Origin: Kingella potus
GTDB taxonomy: Bacteria; Pseudomonadota; Gammaproteobacteria; Burkholderiales; Neisseriaceae
Assembly: GCF_900451175.1 (NCBI RefSeq)
Contig: NZ_UGJJ01000001.1
Coordinates: 1,178,001-1,242,000 of the forward strand
Direction: 5' to 3'
Length of the DNA stretch: 64,000 nt
A model generated the notes under the pieces. The model ran no database searches. It saw nothing but the letters and a program-made list of their open reading frames with translations, and had not been told where the DNA came from. The translations under genes were made by a program, and so were the position numbers. The stretch's first letter is position 1. The number at the start of each line of letters is the position of its first letter. Below, one piece after another: positions 16,637-25,271 of the stretch.

Positions 16637-17358
16637 TGATTGCGGTGGAAAACCTGACGGTGAGCTACCGGCAGAAGCCGGCGGTGCACCATGTGGACAT
16701 CTGTTTTGAAGCAGGCTCGATGTGGGCGGTGTTCGGCCCCAACGGCGCGGGCAAGTCCACCCTGCTCAAAGCGGTGATGCGCCTGCTCGAATGCTCCACA
16801 GGCAAAGTGTCGTGGCACGGCATGAGCCGCCGCGACATTGCCTATCTGCCGCAGCAGGCCGACATCGACCGCAGCCAGCCGATGACGGTGTTCGAGCTGG
16901 CTGCGATGGGGCTGTGGTATGAAATCGGCTTTTTCGGCCGGGTCAGTGCGGCGCAGAAAGAGCGCGTGATGCACGCGCTGCGGCGGGTGGAGATGGACGG
17001 GGCGGCCGACCGGCAGATTGCCCATTTGTCCAACGGCCAGTTCCAGCGCGTGCTGTTTGCGCGGATGCTGGCGCAGGATGCCAAATTCCTGCTGCTCGAC
17101 GAGCCTTTCAACGCGGTGGACGCGCAAACGACCTACGCGCTTTTGGACGTGCTGCGCCGCTGCAACGGCGACAAACAGGCCGTTATCGCCGTGCTGCACG
17201 ACTACGAACAGGTGCGCGCCTATTTTCCCAACACGCTGCTGATTGCGCGGGAAAAAATCATGGCGGGCAAAACGGAGGAAGTGCTGACCGAAAGCTGCCT
17301 GCAACAGGCCGCCGCCGCCATGCAGAAGCACGATTATCCGCAATGGTGTGCCGCATAA
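16636..17358 (+). CDS. znuC: zinc ABC transporter ATP-binding protein (ZnuC/MntB-like)
   Basis: 240 residues. Walker A GPNGAGKST (34-42), Q-loop LPQQAD (near 71-76), signature LSNGQ (131-135; Asn replaces the usual Gly), Walker B FLLLDEP (151-157) and the H-loop VLHDYEQ. It is the cytoplasmic ATPase of a class of ABC importers for Zn or Mn. ATG 16636 overlaps the stop of the small upstream ORF; GTG 16633 is also possible. The His-rich binding protein encoded downstream makes zinc the likely substrate. Confidence 0.87.
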   Translation: MIAVENLTVSYRQKPAVHHVDICFEAGSMWAVFGPNGAGKSTLLKAVMRLLECSTGKVSWHGMSRRDIAYLPQQADIDRSQPMTVFELAAMGLWYEIGFFGRVSAAQKERVMHALRRVEMDGAADRQIAHLSNGQFQRVLFARMLAQDAKFLLLDEPFNAVDAQTTYALLDVLRRCNGDKQAVIAVLHDYEQVRAYFPNTLLIAREKIMAGKTEEVLTESCLQQAAAAMQKHDYPQWCAA

Positions 17359-17365
17359 ACATTTC

Positions 17366-17395
17366 AGGCCGTCTGAAAACGGTTTCAGACGGCCT
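17366..17395 (+). terminator. DUS hairpin inside the zinc operon
   Basis: AGGCCGTCTGAAA and its complement around a four-base loop. If active it would reduce expression of the three downstream genes relative to znuC. Confidence 0.55.
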
Positions 17396-17459
17396 TCTTC
17401 CCGCTGCAAAGTGTCCATGCGGAGTGTTGTCCGCCCTCCCCGATAAAAAGGAAAGCATC

Positions 17460-17993
17460 ATGAAAAAATCCGTCCTTCTGTTTGCCGCATTCTTTGCCTG
17501 TGCCGCCGCCCATGCCGACGGCGGGAAAAGCAGCGCGCAAGCCGCTGAAAAAAACGTTTCCGGGCAGCATGGGGCAGCCAGTGCAGTTTCGCAGGCGCAG
17601 GATGCCGTCCGCCGATACCAAAAGAGCGAAGGCGCAGGCTCACGCGAAATCCTCTCCGAGGAGGCCAAGCTCGCCCCGAGGGAGAGAATCACCGGCATCG
17701 TGCGTTTCACGGCGGGCAGAACCTACAACATCGCCGGCCGCTGCGGCTCGGGCTGCGGCAATATGTCTCTCAAACTGTACGACAGCGGCGTATATCTCGA
17801 CCTGATCGACGAAGACAGCATCAACGGCCTGCTGGTCAAGCAAGACCCGCGCACGACCAAAGAACCGGAATTGTCCTGGAAGGCGGAAAAAAACGGCCGC
17901 TACACCGCCGTGCTGACGATGAAGGAATGCGCCGCCGCTTCCTGTGCCGCCGCCCTGCAAATCTTTGAAGGCACAAAAGCCTTGTACAAGTAG
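17460..17993 (+). CDS. secreted protein of unknown function within the zinc operon
   Basis: 177 residues from ATG 17460 with AAAGGAAAGC upstream. A clear signal peptide (MKKSVLLFAAFFACAAAHA) is predicted to be cut near residue 19. The mature protein has a Ser/Ala/Gln-rich N-terminal part, then a compact domain (about 70-177) with GRTYNIAGRCGSGCGNMSLKLYDSG and two more cysteines (ECAAASCAAAL), so two disulfides are plausible. I recognise no family. Its place between znuC and znuB suggests a periplasmic accessory role, but DUS hairpins flank it on both sides. Confidence 0.75.
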   Translation: MKKSVLLFAAFFACAAAHADGGKSSAQAAEKNVSGQHGAASAVSQAQDAVRRYQKSEGAGSREILSEEAKLAPRERITGIVRFTAGRTYNIAGRCGSGCGNMSLKLYDSGVYLDLIDEDSINGLLVKQDPRTTKEPELSWKAEKNGRYTAVLTMKECAAASCAAALQIFEGTKALYK

Positions 17994-18013
17994 GCATCCG
18001 TATTCGGTAACCG

Positions 18014-18058
18014 CGTTTTCAGACGGCCTCAAACCGCAGCCGAGGCCGTCTGAAAACG
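18014..18058. terminator. outward-facing DUS pair
   Basis: CGTTTTCAGACGGCCTC, an 11-base loop, then its exact complement: 17-base arms, with the two DUS in the opposite order from most hairpins here. Confidence 0.55.
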
Positions 18059-18161
18059 TTTGCGGCAGCCCGTCCGCCGCCCCGCTCTTTATTCCCGCAA
18101 ACGGAAGCACAGGCGGCCGCGCATCCAAAGGCCGTCTGAAAACAAAAAAGCACAAGCAAAT

Positions 18162-19043
18162 ATGACTATCTCTTTATACGAATGGCTGATTGAGCCGTTT
18201 GCCGAGTTTGACTTCATGCGCTACGCGCTGGCTTCGGTGGTGTTCCTTGCCCTGAGTGCCGCGCCGGTGGGCGTGTTTCTCGTGATGCGGCGCATGAGCC
18301 TGGTGGGCGACGCGCTGGGACACGCCGTGCTGCCCGGAGCGGCGGTGGGCTATATGCTCGGCGGCCTGAGCCTGCCGGCGATGAGCGCGGGCGGTTTTGC
18401 CGCCGGCATGGTGATGGCATTGCTGGCCGGGCTGGTGAGCCGTTTTACCGACTTGAAGGAAGACGCGAATTTCGCCGCCTTCTACCTGAGCAGCCTTGCC
18501 GTCGGCGTGCTGCTGGTGAGCATGGGCGGCAGCAACATCGACCTGCTGCACCTTTTGTTCGGCTCGATACTCGCCGTGGATCTGCCCGCGCTGACGCTGG
18601 TGGCCGCCGTTGCCAGCATCACGATTGTTACGCTGGCGGTTATCTACCGTCCGCTGCTGCTGGAAAGCATAGACCCGCTGTTTTTAAAGGCGGTAAACGG
18701 CAAAGGCGGGCTGTGGCACCTGATTTTCCTCGTACTGGTGGTGATGAACCTGGTGTCCGGTTTTCAGGCCTTGGGTACGCTGATGGCCGTCGGCCTGATG
18801 ATGATACCGGCCATCACCGCCCGGCTGTGGGTGCGCGGCATGGGCGGGCAGATACTGCTTGCCGTGCTGTTTGCCCTCCTGTGCGGGCTGTTCGGACTGC
18901 TGTTTTCCTATCATGTGGAAATCCCCTCCGGCCCCTCGATTATTCTTTTTTGCGGCGGCTGGTACGCCTTTTCGGTGCTGTTCGGCAGCGAAGGCGGCCT
19001 GCTGGCCAAATGGCTGCGCGGCAGCCGCCACAAAACATTCTAA
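18162..19043 (+). CDS. znuB: zinc ABC transporter permease (ZnuB-like)
   Basis: 293 residues, all hydrophobic segments with short loops, of the ABC-3 (ZnuB/MntB) permease family. Motifs include MRRMSLVGDALGHAVLPGAAVGY near the N-terminus (the conserved SLVGDALSHAVLPG element), STDFG-like NIDLLHLLFGSILAV and QALGTLMAVGLMMIPAITARLW. It forms the inner-membrane channel for the metal delivered by ZnuA and is powered by ZnuC. It lies 168 bases after the unknown periplasmic gene and 58 before znuA. A DUS lies 30 bases upstream of the start. Confidence 0.9.
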   Translation: MTISLYEWLIEPFAEFDFMRYALASVVFLALSAAPVGVFLVMRRMSLVGDALGHAVLPGAAVGYMLGGLSLPAMSAGGFAAGMVMALLAGLVSRFTDLKEDANFAAFYLSSLAVGVLLVSMGGSNIDLLHLLFGSILAVDLPALTLVAAVASITIVTLAVIYRPLLLESIDPLFLKAVNGKGGLWHLIFLVLVVMNLVSGFQALGTLMAVGLMMIPAITARLWVRGMGGQILLAVLFALLCGLFGLLFSYHVEIPSGPSIILFCGGWYAFSVLFGSEGGLLAKWLRGSRHKTF

Positions 19044-19101
19044 CCAACCGCGGCGGCTTTTTTACTGCCGCATTTTTCCAGCAAAGCAGAAAGGACAAAC
19101 T

Positions 19102-20028
19102 ATGAAACATTGGAAACCCGCCTTCGCCGCCCTGATTTTGGCCGGCGTGGTACAGGCCGAGCCTTTAAACGTCGTCAGCAGCTTCAGCATACTCGGCGAC
19201 GTGGCCAAACAGGTCGGCGGCGACAAAGTGGCCGTAACCAGCCTGATTGGCGCGGATCAGGATCTGCACGTTTACCGCCTCAACAGCGGCGACATCAAAA
19301 AAATCCGCTCCGCCAAACTCGTGCTGCTCAACGGCCTCGGTTTGGAATCCGGCGAACTGACCCGCGCCGTCAAGCAGAGCAAAATCCCCTATGCCGAAGC
19401 TGCCGCCGGCATCAAAGCCATCGAAGCCGACCACGATCACGATCACGACCACCACGAACACGGCCATGACCACGATCACGGCCACGAACACCACCACCAC
19501 CACGGAAAATACGACCCGCACGTATGGAGCGATCCCTCGCTGATGCAGAAATATGCCGCCAATGTTGCCGAAGCCTTCATCAAAGCCGATCCGCAAAACA
19601 AAGCCTATTACAGCCAGCGTCTGCAAAGCTACGGCAAAGAGCTGCAACAGCTCGACACCTATGCCAAAGGCCGCTTTGATGCCGTGCCCGCCGCCCGCCG
19701 CAAAGTGCTGACCGGTCACGAAGCCTTCGGCTATATGGGCCGCCGCTACAACATCAAATTCTACGCGCCGCAGGGCATCAGCACCGAAGCCGAGCCCTCC
19801 GCCAAACAGGTTGCCGCCCTTATCCGCCAGGTAAAACAGGAAGGCATCAAAGCCGTGTTTGCCGAAAACATCAAAGACTCGCGGATGATCGAACGCATCG
19901 CCAAAGAATCCGGCAGCAAAGTCGGCGGCAAGCTCTACTCCGACGCACTGAGCAAAACCCCGCCCGCCGACACCTATACCGGCATGATGCGCCACAATAT
20001 CGACTCGCTGGCCAACGCCATGAAATAA
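19102..20028 (+). CDS. znuA: zinc-binding periplasmic protein (ZnuA-like)
   Basis: 308 residues, signal peptide about 1-19 (MKHWKPAFAALILAGVVQA), no lipobox. A cluster-9 metal-binding protein: N lobe with DLHVYRL (His56), a 26-residue Asp/His-rich loop at 110-135 holding 14 His, then DPHVWSDP (His140), GHEAFGYMGRRY, and a C lobe with FAENIKDSRMIERIA. The charged His loop is typical of zinc-specific members and absent from manganese ones. The ribosome binding site AAAGGAC precedes ATG 19102. Confidence 0.92.
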   Translation: MKHWKPAFAALILAGVVQAEPLNVVSSFSILGDVAKQVGGDKVAVTSLIGADQDLHVYRLNSGDIKKIRSAKLVLLNGLGLESGELTRAVKQSKIPYAEAAAGIKAIEADHDHDHDHHEHGHDHDHGHEHHHHHGKYDPHVWSDPSLMQKYAANVAEAFIKADPQNKAYYSQRLQSYGKELQQLDTYAKGRFDAVPAARRKVLTGHEAFGYMGRRYNIKFYAPQGISTEAEPSAKQVAALIRQVKQEGIKAVFAENIKDSRMIERIAKESGSKVGGKLYSDALSKTPPADTYTGMMRHNIDSLANAMK

Positions 20029-20043
20029 AGCCCGCGCGCCATC

Positions 20044-20094
20044 GGCAGAGGCCGTCTGAAAACGCGCAATCCGTGTTTTCAGACGGCCTCTGCC
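20044..20094 (+). terminator. DUS terminator after znuA
   Basis: GGCAGAGGCCGTCTGAAAAC and its exact complement, 20-base arms with an 11-base loop. Confidence 0.75.
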
Positions 20095-20230
20095 GCCCGG
20101 GTGCGGCGCAACGCCCGCGCACACGGCTCCGGCGTTTGACATTTTCCACCGCTTGCCGTTTAATCGCGCCCGCAAACCACACCGCCCGCTGTGCCGCACA
20201 TCGGGCTTTGTTTTTTAGACAAACCGCATC

Positions 20231-20971
20231 ATGATCATCCTCGACCAAGTCTCCAAACACTATCAAAACCGCGACAAAACATCGTTTGCCGCCGTTCATC
20301 CCACCAGCCTCGAAATCCGCGAAGGCGAAATTTTCGGCCTGATGGGCTATTCCGGCGCGGGAAAATCCACCCTGCTGCGCCTGATCAACCTGCTGGAACG
20401 CCCCGATACCGGCCGGGTACTGGTCGGCGGGCAGGAACTGACCGCCATGAGTGCCGACGAATTGAGAAAAGCCCGCCAAAACATCGGCATGGTATTCCAA
20501 CAGTTCAACCTGCTCGCCAACCGCACCGTGGCCGGCAACGTCGCCTTCCCGCTGGAAATTGCCGGATGGCCGTCTGAAAAAACCGCCGAACGGGTATACC
20601 AATGCCTTGAAATCGTCGGCCTTGCCGACCGCGCCGGCCACTATCCCGCCCAACTTTCCGGCGGGCAGAAACAGCGCGTCGGCATCGCCCGCGCCCTCGC
20701 GCCGAACCCGAAAGTCATCCTCGCAGACGAACCCACCTCCGCCCTCGATCCCTCCACCACCCGCAGCGTGCTCGAATGCCTCGAAGACATCAACCGCCGC
20801 TTCAACGTAACCATCGTCATCGTAACCCACGAAATGAGCGTCATCCGCCGCCTGTGCCGCCGCGCCGCCCTGCTCGACCAAGGCCGCCTGCTGGAAGTGG
20901 CCTGCGTGGAAAACCGCCAAATACACGCCGAAACCGCCATCGGCCGCGAACTCGTCTCGGAGGAACTGTGA
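20231..20971 (+). CDS. metN: methionine ABC transporter ATP-binding protein MetN
   Basis: 246 residues. Walker A GYSGAGKST (39-47), Q-loop GMVFQQFNLL, signature LSGGQ (142-146), Walker B ILADEPTSALDP and TIVIVTHEMSVIRRLCRR. The sequence matches MetN, the ATPase of the D-methionine/methionine importer. The protein ends soon after the nucleotide-binding domain, so the C-terminal NIL/ACT regulatory domain of E. coli MetN (343 residues) is absent; transport should then lack methionine feedback of that type. No strong ribosome binding site is seen before ATG 20231. metI overlaps its stop. Confidence 0.88.
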   Translation: MIILDQVSKHYQNRDKTSFAAVHPTSLEIREGEIFGLMGYSGAGKSTLLRLINLLERPDTGRVLVGGQELTAMSADELRKARQNIGMVFQQFNLLANRTVAGNVAFPLEIAGWPSEKTAERVYQCLEIVGLADRAGHYPAQLSGGQKQRVGIARALAPNPKVILADEPTSALDPSTTRSVLECLEDINRRFNVTIVIVTHEMSVIRRLCRRAALLDQGRLLEVACVENRQIHAETAIGRELVSEEL

Positions 20972-21642
20972 ACGCCAACGCCCTGGAAAACCTGCAACGC
21001 CTGCTGCCCGAATTTTACAAAGCCATCGGGCAGACCCTGATTATGGTCGGCGTATCAGCCGCTGTTGCCATCGTAATCGGCGGCGCACTCGGCATCTGGC
21101 TGTTTGCCTCCGCCCCCGGCCAGGTGTTCGCCCGCCCAGGCCTCAACCGCACGGTAAGCTGGCTGGTGAGCTTTATGCGCGCCTTCCCCTTCGTCATCCT
21201 GATGATTGTGCTGATGCCGCTCACCCGCGCCATCGTCGGCACCTCCTTCGGCCCCCTGGCCGCCTCCGTATCGCTTTCCATCGCCGCCTCCTTCTACTTC
21301 GCCCGCCTGGTCGAACAAAACCTCAACGAAGTGCCCAAAGGCGTAATCGAAGCCGCGCAGGCCATGGGGGCGAAGCCGCTGACCATCGTCTTCAAAGTAT
21401 TGGTGAACGAAGCCCGCGCCGGCCTGATTCTGAGCATCACCATCCTGCTGATCGCCATCCTCGGCGAAAGCGCGGCCGCCGGCCTGATCGGCGGCGGCGG
21501 CATCGGCGACTTGGGCATCCGCTACGGCCACCAGCGTTATATGCCCGACGTAATGGCCGAAGTCGTCGCCCTGCTCAGCCTGATCGTCATCGTCATCCAA
21601 AGCGCGGGCAACTATCTTTCCGCCAAAGCAGACAAACGCTAG
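20968..21642 (+). CDS. metI: methionine ABC transporter permease MetI
   Basis: 224 residues from GTG 20968, which overlaps the metN stop (GTGA) and follows GGAGG. Five or so transmembrane segments; the cytoplasmic coupling helix AAQAMGAKPLTIVFKVLVNEARAG carries the EAA-loop motif, and FPFVILMIVLMPLTRAIVGTSFG is typical of MetI. The usual third gene, metQ (binding lipoprotein; immediately downstream in N. meningitidis), is missing here: a terminator and repeats follow. Confidence 0.9.
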   Translation: MNANALENLQRLLPEFYKAIGQTLIMVGVSAAVAIVIGGALGIWLFASAPGQVFARPGLNRTVSWLVSFMRAFPFVILMIVLMPLTRAIVGTSFGPLAASVSLSIAASFYFARLVEQNLNEVPKGVIEAAQAMGAKPLTIVFKVLVNEARAGLILSITILLIAILGESAAAGLIGGGGIGDLGIRYGHQRYMPDVMAEVVALLSLIVIVIQSAGNYLSAKADKR

Positions 21643-21692
21643 GCAGCCCACGCGTTCCATTCCTTTCTACGCAGTCGGGGGAGGGGATACAA

Positions 21693-21744
21693 AAACATGA
21701 GGCCGTCTGAAAACCGCAATACGTTTTTCAGACGGCCTCATGTT
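21693..21744 (+). terminator. DUS terminator after metI
   Basis: AAACATGAGGCCGTCTGAAAA pairs with its complement TTTTCAGACGGCCTCATGTTT, an extended stem, ending in T residues. Confidence 0.75.
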
Positions 21745-22060
21745 TTCCTAATCAGCCAAAGCCGCCGTCCGCAGAGAACGCGTGCGCCGCTCGGGCGGCA
21801 CACCCTACCCGAACTGCCGAACTGCCGTGCGGAATCCTCCGTAGGGTGTGTGGCGCAGCCACGCACGCGTTCCCGCGATACAGAGGCCGTCTGAAAACCG
21901 CAAAAGCAGCCGCAAACCCGCGCTCCCTCCCCTGCGCCCGCGCGGGGGAGGGCCGGGGAGGGCGGCGGTGCGCAGAGCCGCTTTGCCCGCTGCGCCGCAA
22001 ATGCCGGACAAGCAGCCAAAGCCCCACCCTAACCTTCCCCCGCAGGCGGTGGAGGGGATA
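21745..22060. repeat. gene-free composite repeat region
   Basis: Opposed REP-like palindromes (21778-21810 minus, 21841-21870 plus), one DUS at about 21883, and one copy of the roughly 150-bp G/C-rich module (about 21910-22060). The order of parts is the same as at 13733-14051. No coding sequence is credible. Confidence 0.75.
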
Positions 22061-22120
22061 AAACCCAAACAGGCCGTCTGAAAACCCATATTCGGATTTT
22101 CAGACGGCCTGTTTGGGTTT
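22061..22120. terminator. very long DUS hairpin, 24-base arms
   Basis: AAACCCAAACAGGCCGTCTGAAAA (22061-22084; broken here only to name it) pairs exactly with 22097-22120 across a 12-base loop. It lies between the repeats and the 3' end of parE and can act in both directions. Confidence 0.8.
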
Positions 22121-22127
22121 TCAGACG

Positions 22128-24110
22128 TTAAATATCGACTGCGGCAGTACCGCCTTCGTGTTCCATCCAGGCGCGGCGGGCGGCGGCTTCGCCTTTGCCC
22201 ATGAGTTTGACGAAAATATCGTAGGTTTCTTCGCCTGCGCCTTCCGGGATTCCAACGCGCAGCAGGCGGCGGGTGTCGGGGTGCATGGTGGTGTCTTTGA
22301 GTTGGTCGGGATTCATTTCGCCCAAGCCTTTGAAGCGGCTGATGGCGTATTTGCCCTCGGGTACGCCTTCTTTTTGCAGACGCTCCAAAATGCCGTCCAG
22401 CTCGTTTTGGTCGAGTGCGTAAAATTTGCGCGCGGGTTTGCTTTTGCCTTGTGCGGCTACGTCCACGCGAAACAGCGGCGGTTGGGCAACGTAGATATGG
22501 CCGTCTGAAACGAGTTTGGGGAAATGGCGGTAAAACAGGGTGAGCAGCAAGACTTGGATATGCGAGCCGTCCACGTCGGCATCGGAGAGAATGGCGATTT
22601 TGCCGTAGCGCAGGCCGGAGAGGTCGGCTTCTTGGCCGGGCATGTGCGGGTCAACGCCGATGGCGACGGAAATGTCGTGGATTTCGGCGTTGCCGAAAAG
22701 TTGGTCGGGGTGGATTTCAAAGCTGTTGAGCACTTTGCCGCGCAGGGGCAGGATGGCTTGGGTGGCTTTGTCGCGGGCGAGCTTGGCCGAGCCGCCGGCC
22801 GAATCGCCCTCCACCAGAAACAGCTCGTTTTCGCGGATGTCTTCGCTTTCGCAGTCGGTGAGTTTGCCGGGCAATACGGCCACGCCGCTGCCTTTTTTCT
22901 TTTCGATTTTTTTCACCGAGCGCATCCGCGCCTGTGCTTGGCGGATGGCCAGTTCGGCGATTTTTTTGCCGTATTCGACGTTTTGGTTGAGCCACAGTTC
23001 GAGCGGGTCGCCCGATACGGCGGCCACGAGTTTGAGTGCGTCGCGGTTGGTGAGTTTGTCTTTGGTTTGTCCTTGGAACTGCGGGTCGAGCACGCGGGCC
23101 GAGAGGACGAAGGCTACTTTGCCGAACACGTCGTCGCTCTGCACTTTCACGCCGCGCGGCAGGAGGTTGTGCAGGTTGATGAAGTTGTTTACTGCTTGGA
23201 ATACGGCCTGTTTCAAACCTGCTTCGTGGGTGCCGCCCAAGGGGGTGGGAATCAGGTTGACATAGCTTTCGCCGGTACACGCGCCCTCTTCGAGCCAGGT
23301 GAGCGCAAAGGCCGTGCCCTCGCCGGCGGCAAAATCGCCGCTTTGGCCGTCTGAAAGGTAGTTGGCGCAGGAAAACAGCGGCACAGCCTCCTGCGCCTCG
23401 CTGATGAGGTCGGTGAGGTAGCTTTTGAGGCCGTCGGGATAGTGCCAGCTTTGCGTTTGCGGCGCGTCTGCGCCTTTTGCCGGACGCGTGAGCGATACGG
23501 TTACGCCCGGCAGCAACACGGCTTTGGCGCGTAACAGGCGTTCGAGTTCGGCGATGCTGTAATGGGGGCTTTCAAAATATCTGCCGTCCGGCCATACGCG
23601 CACTTCGGTGCCGCTGTCTTTGGCGGCGCATTTGCCGGTTTCGTGCAGCGGCTCGATGACCTCGCCGCCGGAAAACGCGATGCGGTGGATTTTGCCCTCT
23701 CGTCTGACCGTTACTTCCAAGCGGGTGGAGAGTGCGTTGGTTACGGATACGCCCACGCCGTGCAGGCCGCCGGAAAAGGAATACGCGCCTTCGCCGCTTT
23801 TTTTGTTGAACTTGCCGCCCGCGTGCAGCTGTGTGAACACGAGTTCGATTACGGGCAGCCCTTCGGCGGGGTGGATGCCGGTGGGGATGCCGCGCCCGTT
23901 GTCGCGCACCGAGAGCGAGCCGTCGGCGTGGATTTCTACGTCGATGCGGTCGGCAAAGCCGCCGAGTGCTTCGTCGGCGGCGTTGTCGATGACTTCCTGG
24001 CAGATGTGCGTGGGGCTGTCGGTGCGGGTGTACATGCCCGGACGTTCTTTAACCGGCTCCAAGCCTTTGAGTACGGTGATGCTGGATTCGCTGTATCGGG
24101 TGTTGCTCAT
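22128..24110 (-). CDS. parE: DNA topoisomerase IV subunit B (ParE)
   Basis: 660 residues from ATG 24110 (MSNTRYSESS); the frame extends 12 codons upstream without support. GHKL ATPase domain: EVIDNAADEALGG, VRDNGRGIP and GGLHGVGVSVTNALS. The transducer domain follows. The Toprim domain carries LVEGDSAGGSA and DADVDGSHI. Sequence and length (shorter than GyrB) fit ParE, the ATPase subunit of topoisomerase IV that decatenates daughter chromosomes. parC is not in the window. A DUS is translated as SDGQSG. No clear ribosome binding site. Confidence 0.92.
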   Translation of the reverse strand: MSNTRYSESSITVLKGLEPVKERPGMYTRTDSPTHICQEVIDNAADEALGGFADRIDVEIHADGSLSVRDNGRGIPTGIHPAEGLPVIELVFTQLHAGGKFNKKSGEGAYSFSGGLHGVGVSVTNALSTRLEVTVRREGKIHRIAFSGGEVIEPLHETGKCAAKDSGTEVRVWPDGRYFESPHYSIAELERLLRAKAVLLPGVTVSLTRPAKGADAPQTQSWHYPDGLKSYLTDLISEAQEAVPLFSCANYLSDGQSGDFAAGEGTAFALTWLEEGACTGESYVNLIPTPLGGTHEAGLKQAVFQAVNNFINLHNLLPRGVKVQSDDVFGKVAFVLSARVLDPQFQGQTKDKLTNRDALKLVAAVSGDPLELWLNQNVEYGKKIAELAIRQAQARMRSVKKIEKKKGSGVAVLPGKLTDCESEDIRENELFLVEGDSAGGSAKLARDKATQAILPLRGKVLNSFEIHPDQLFGNAEIHDISVAIGVDPHMPGQEADLSGLRYGKIAILSDADVDGSHIQVLLLTLFYRHFPKLVSDGHIYVAQPPLFRVDVAAQGKSKPARKFYALDQNELDGILERLQKEGVPEGKYAISRFKGLGEMNPDQLKDTTMHPDTRRLLRVGIPEGAGEETYDIFVKLMGKGEAAARRAWMEHEGGTAAVDI

Positions 24111-24252
24111 GGCGTATTCGTGTGTGCGGGACAAAAGGGGGCGCATTTTAGCATGAAGGCCGCGCCTGCCCGCACAGGCGGGAGGGCGGCCCGGATGAGG
24201 CCGTCTGAAAAGGGACGGACGGCTTTGGGGAACGGGTGCGGATGTCGGGTGT

Positions 24253-24591
24253 TTACTGCGGCGGCTGTTTGACGGTTTTGTAGGGAATCAGGCTGCTGCG
24301 CGAGAGCAGCAGCAGGCAGCCGAGCACCATCATGCCGAAGGCGGTAAGCGGGGAAAGGGCGGTCTGATATTCGCTGTGCAGATAGACCGCCGCGCCGCAG
24401 TAGATCAGGAGGGGGCCGGCCACGACGGACTGTTTGTTGATGCCGTCGGTCAGCGGCACGAGGATGCCGAATGCGGCGAGGCCGATGGCAATCATGGTGG
24501 AAGTGGCGGGCAGGATGTCGGTGGTTTTGAGAAACCAGGCCGCGCCGACGGTAATCAGCAGCAGGGGAAAAAACAGCGAGGATTGGCGCAT
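24253..24591 (-). CDS. small membrane protein of unknown function
   Basis: 112 residues, about four hydrophobic segments in two hairpins (SLFFPLLLITVGAAWFL, TMIAIGLAAFGILVPL, AGPLLIYCGAAVYL, AFGMMVLGCLLLL). The pattern recalls the transmembrane part of LiaI/DUF5668-type proteins, but I cannot assign a family. It sits alone between yqeY and parE on the same strand. AAGGAAGCC lies just upstream of the ATG. Confidence 0.6.
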   Translation of the reverse strand: MRQSSLFFPLLLITVGAAWFLKTTDILPATSTMIAIGLAAFGILVPLTDGINKQSVVAGPLLIYCGAAVYLHSEYQTALSPLTAFGMMVLGCLLLLSRSSLIPYKTVKQPPQ

Positions 24592-24725
24592 GGCGGCTTC
24601 CTTTCTGAAAACGGCATTCGGAAAACGGGTTCGGGCGGGCCGTGTGCAGCGGGGAATGCGGCCGCTGCCGCAGCGGCGTGTGCCGCCCGCTTTTCAGACG
24701 GCCTGTCTTTGACGATACGGCGCGC

Positions 24726-25172
24726 TTATTTGGCGAGTGCGGCTTTGACGGCTTTGTTCACTTCGCCCATGTCGGCTTTGCCGGCGAGGCGGGTTTTCAG
24801 CAGCCCCATCAGTTTGCCCATGTCGGCGGGCGAGGATGCGCCGGTTTCGGCTACGGCGGCGGCCACTTCGGCGGCCACGGCTTCGGCGGAAAGCATTTCG
24901 GGCAGGTAGCGGTTGAGCACTTTGATTTCGGCGTTTTCTTTGTCGGCCAGATCCTGCCTGCCCGCTTCGGTGTAGATTTTCGCGCTGTCTTTGCGCTGCT
25001 TGATCATTTTGCCGAGGATGGCGGTGATTTTTGCATCGTCGGCTTCGGCGCGTTCGTCCACTTCGTATTGCTTGATGGCGGCGTTGATAAGGCGGATGGT
25101 GCCTAATGCAAGCTGGTCTTTGGCGCGCATGGCGGTTTTCATGTCTTCGTTGATTTGCTGTTTCAGGCTCAT
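24726..25172 (-). CDS. yqeY: GatB/YqeY domain protein
   Basis: 148 residues, full YqeY length. MSLKQQINEDMKTAMRAKDQLALGTIRLINAAIKQYEVDER at the start, RKDSAKIYTEAGRQDLADKENAEIKVLNRYLPEMLS in the middle and PADMGKLMGLLKTRLAGKADMGEVNKAVKAAL at the end form the YqeY domain, related to the tRNA-binding tail of GatB. Its function is unknown. It follows rpsU on the same strand by 99 bases, the common rpsU-yqeY linkage, but dnaG, often next, is not present here. Confidence 0.9.
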   Translation of the reverse strand: MSLKQQINEDMKTAMRAKDQLALGTIRLINAAIKQYEVDERAEADDAKITAILGKMIKQRKDSAKIYTEAGRQDLADKENAEIKVLNRYLPEMLSAEAVAAEVAAAVAETGASSPADMGKLMGLLKTRLAGKADMGEVNKAVKAALAK

Positions 25173-25271
25173 TTTCGTTTCCTTGCGGAGGTGGGGAAAG
25201 GGCGGATTATAAACGCAAAAACCGCGCCGTTTGCGGCGGCGCGGTGGGAAAGCGGCAATTGCAGGCCGGGC

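Noticed and set aside
20095..20230. SAM riboswitch upstream of metN
   Set aside because: I looked for a methionine-responsive leader but saw no recognisable SAM aptamer core or terminator; the region is a plain GC-rich leader.
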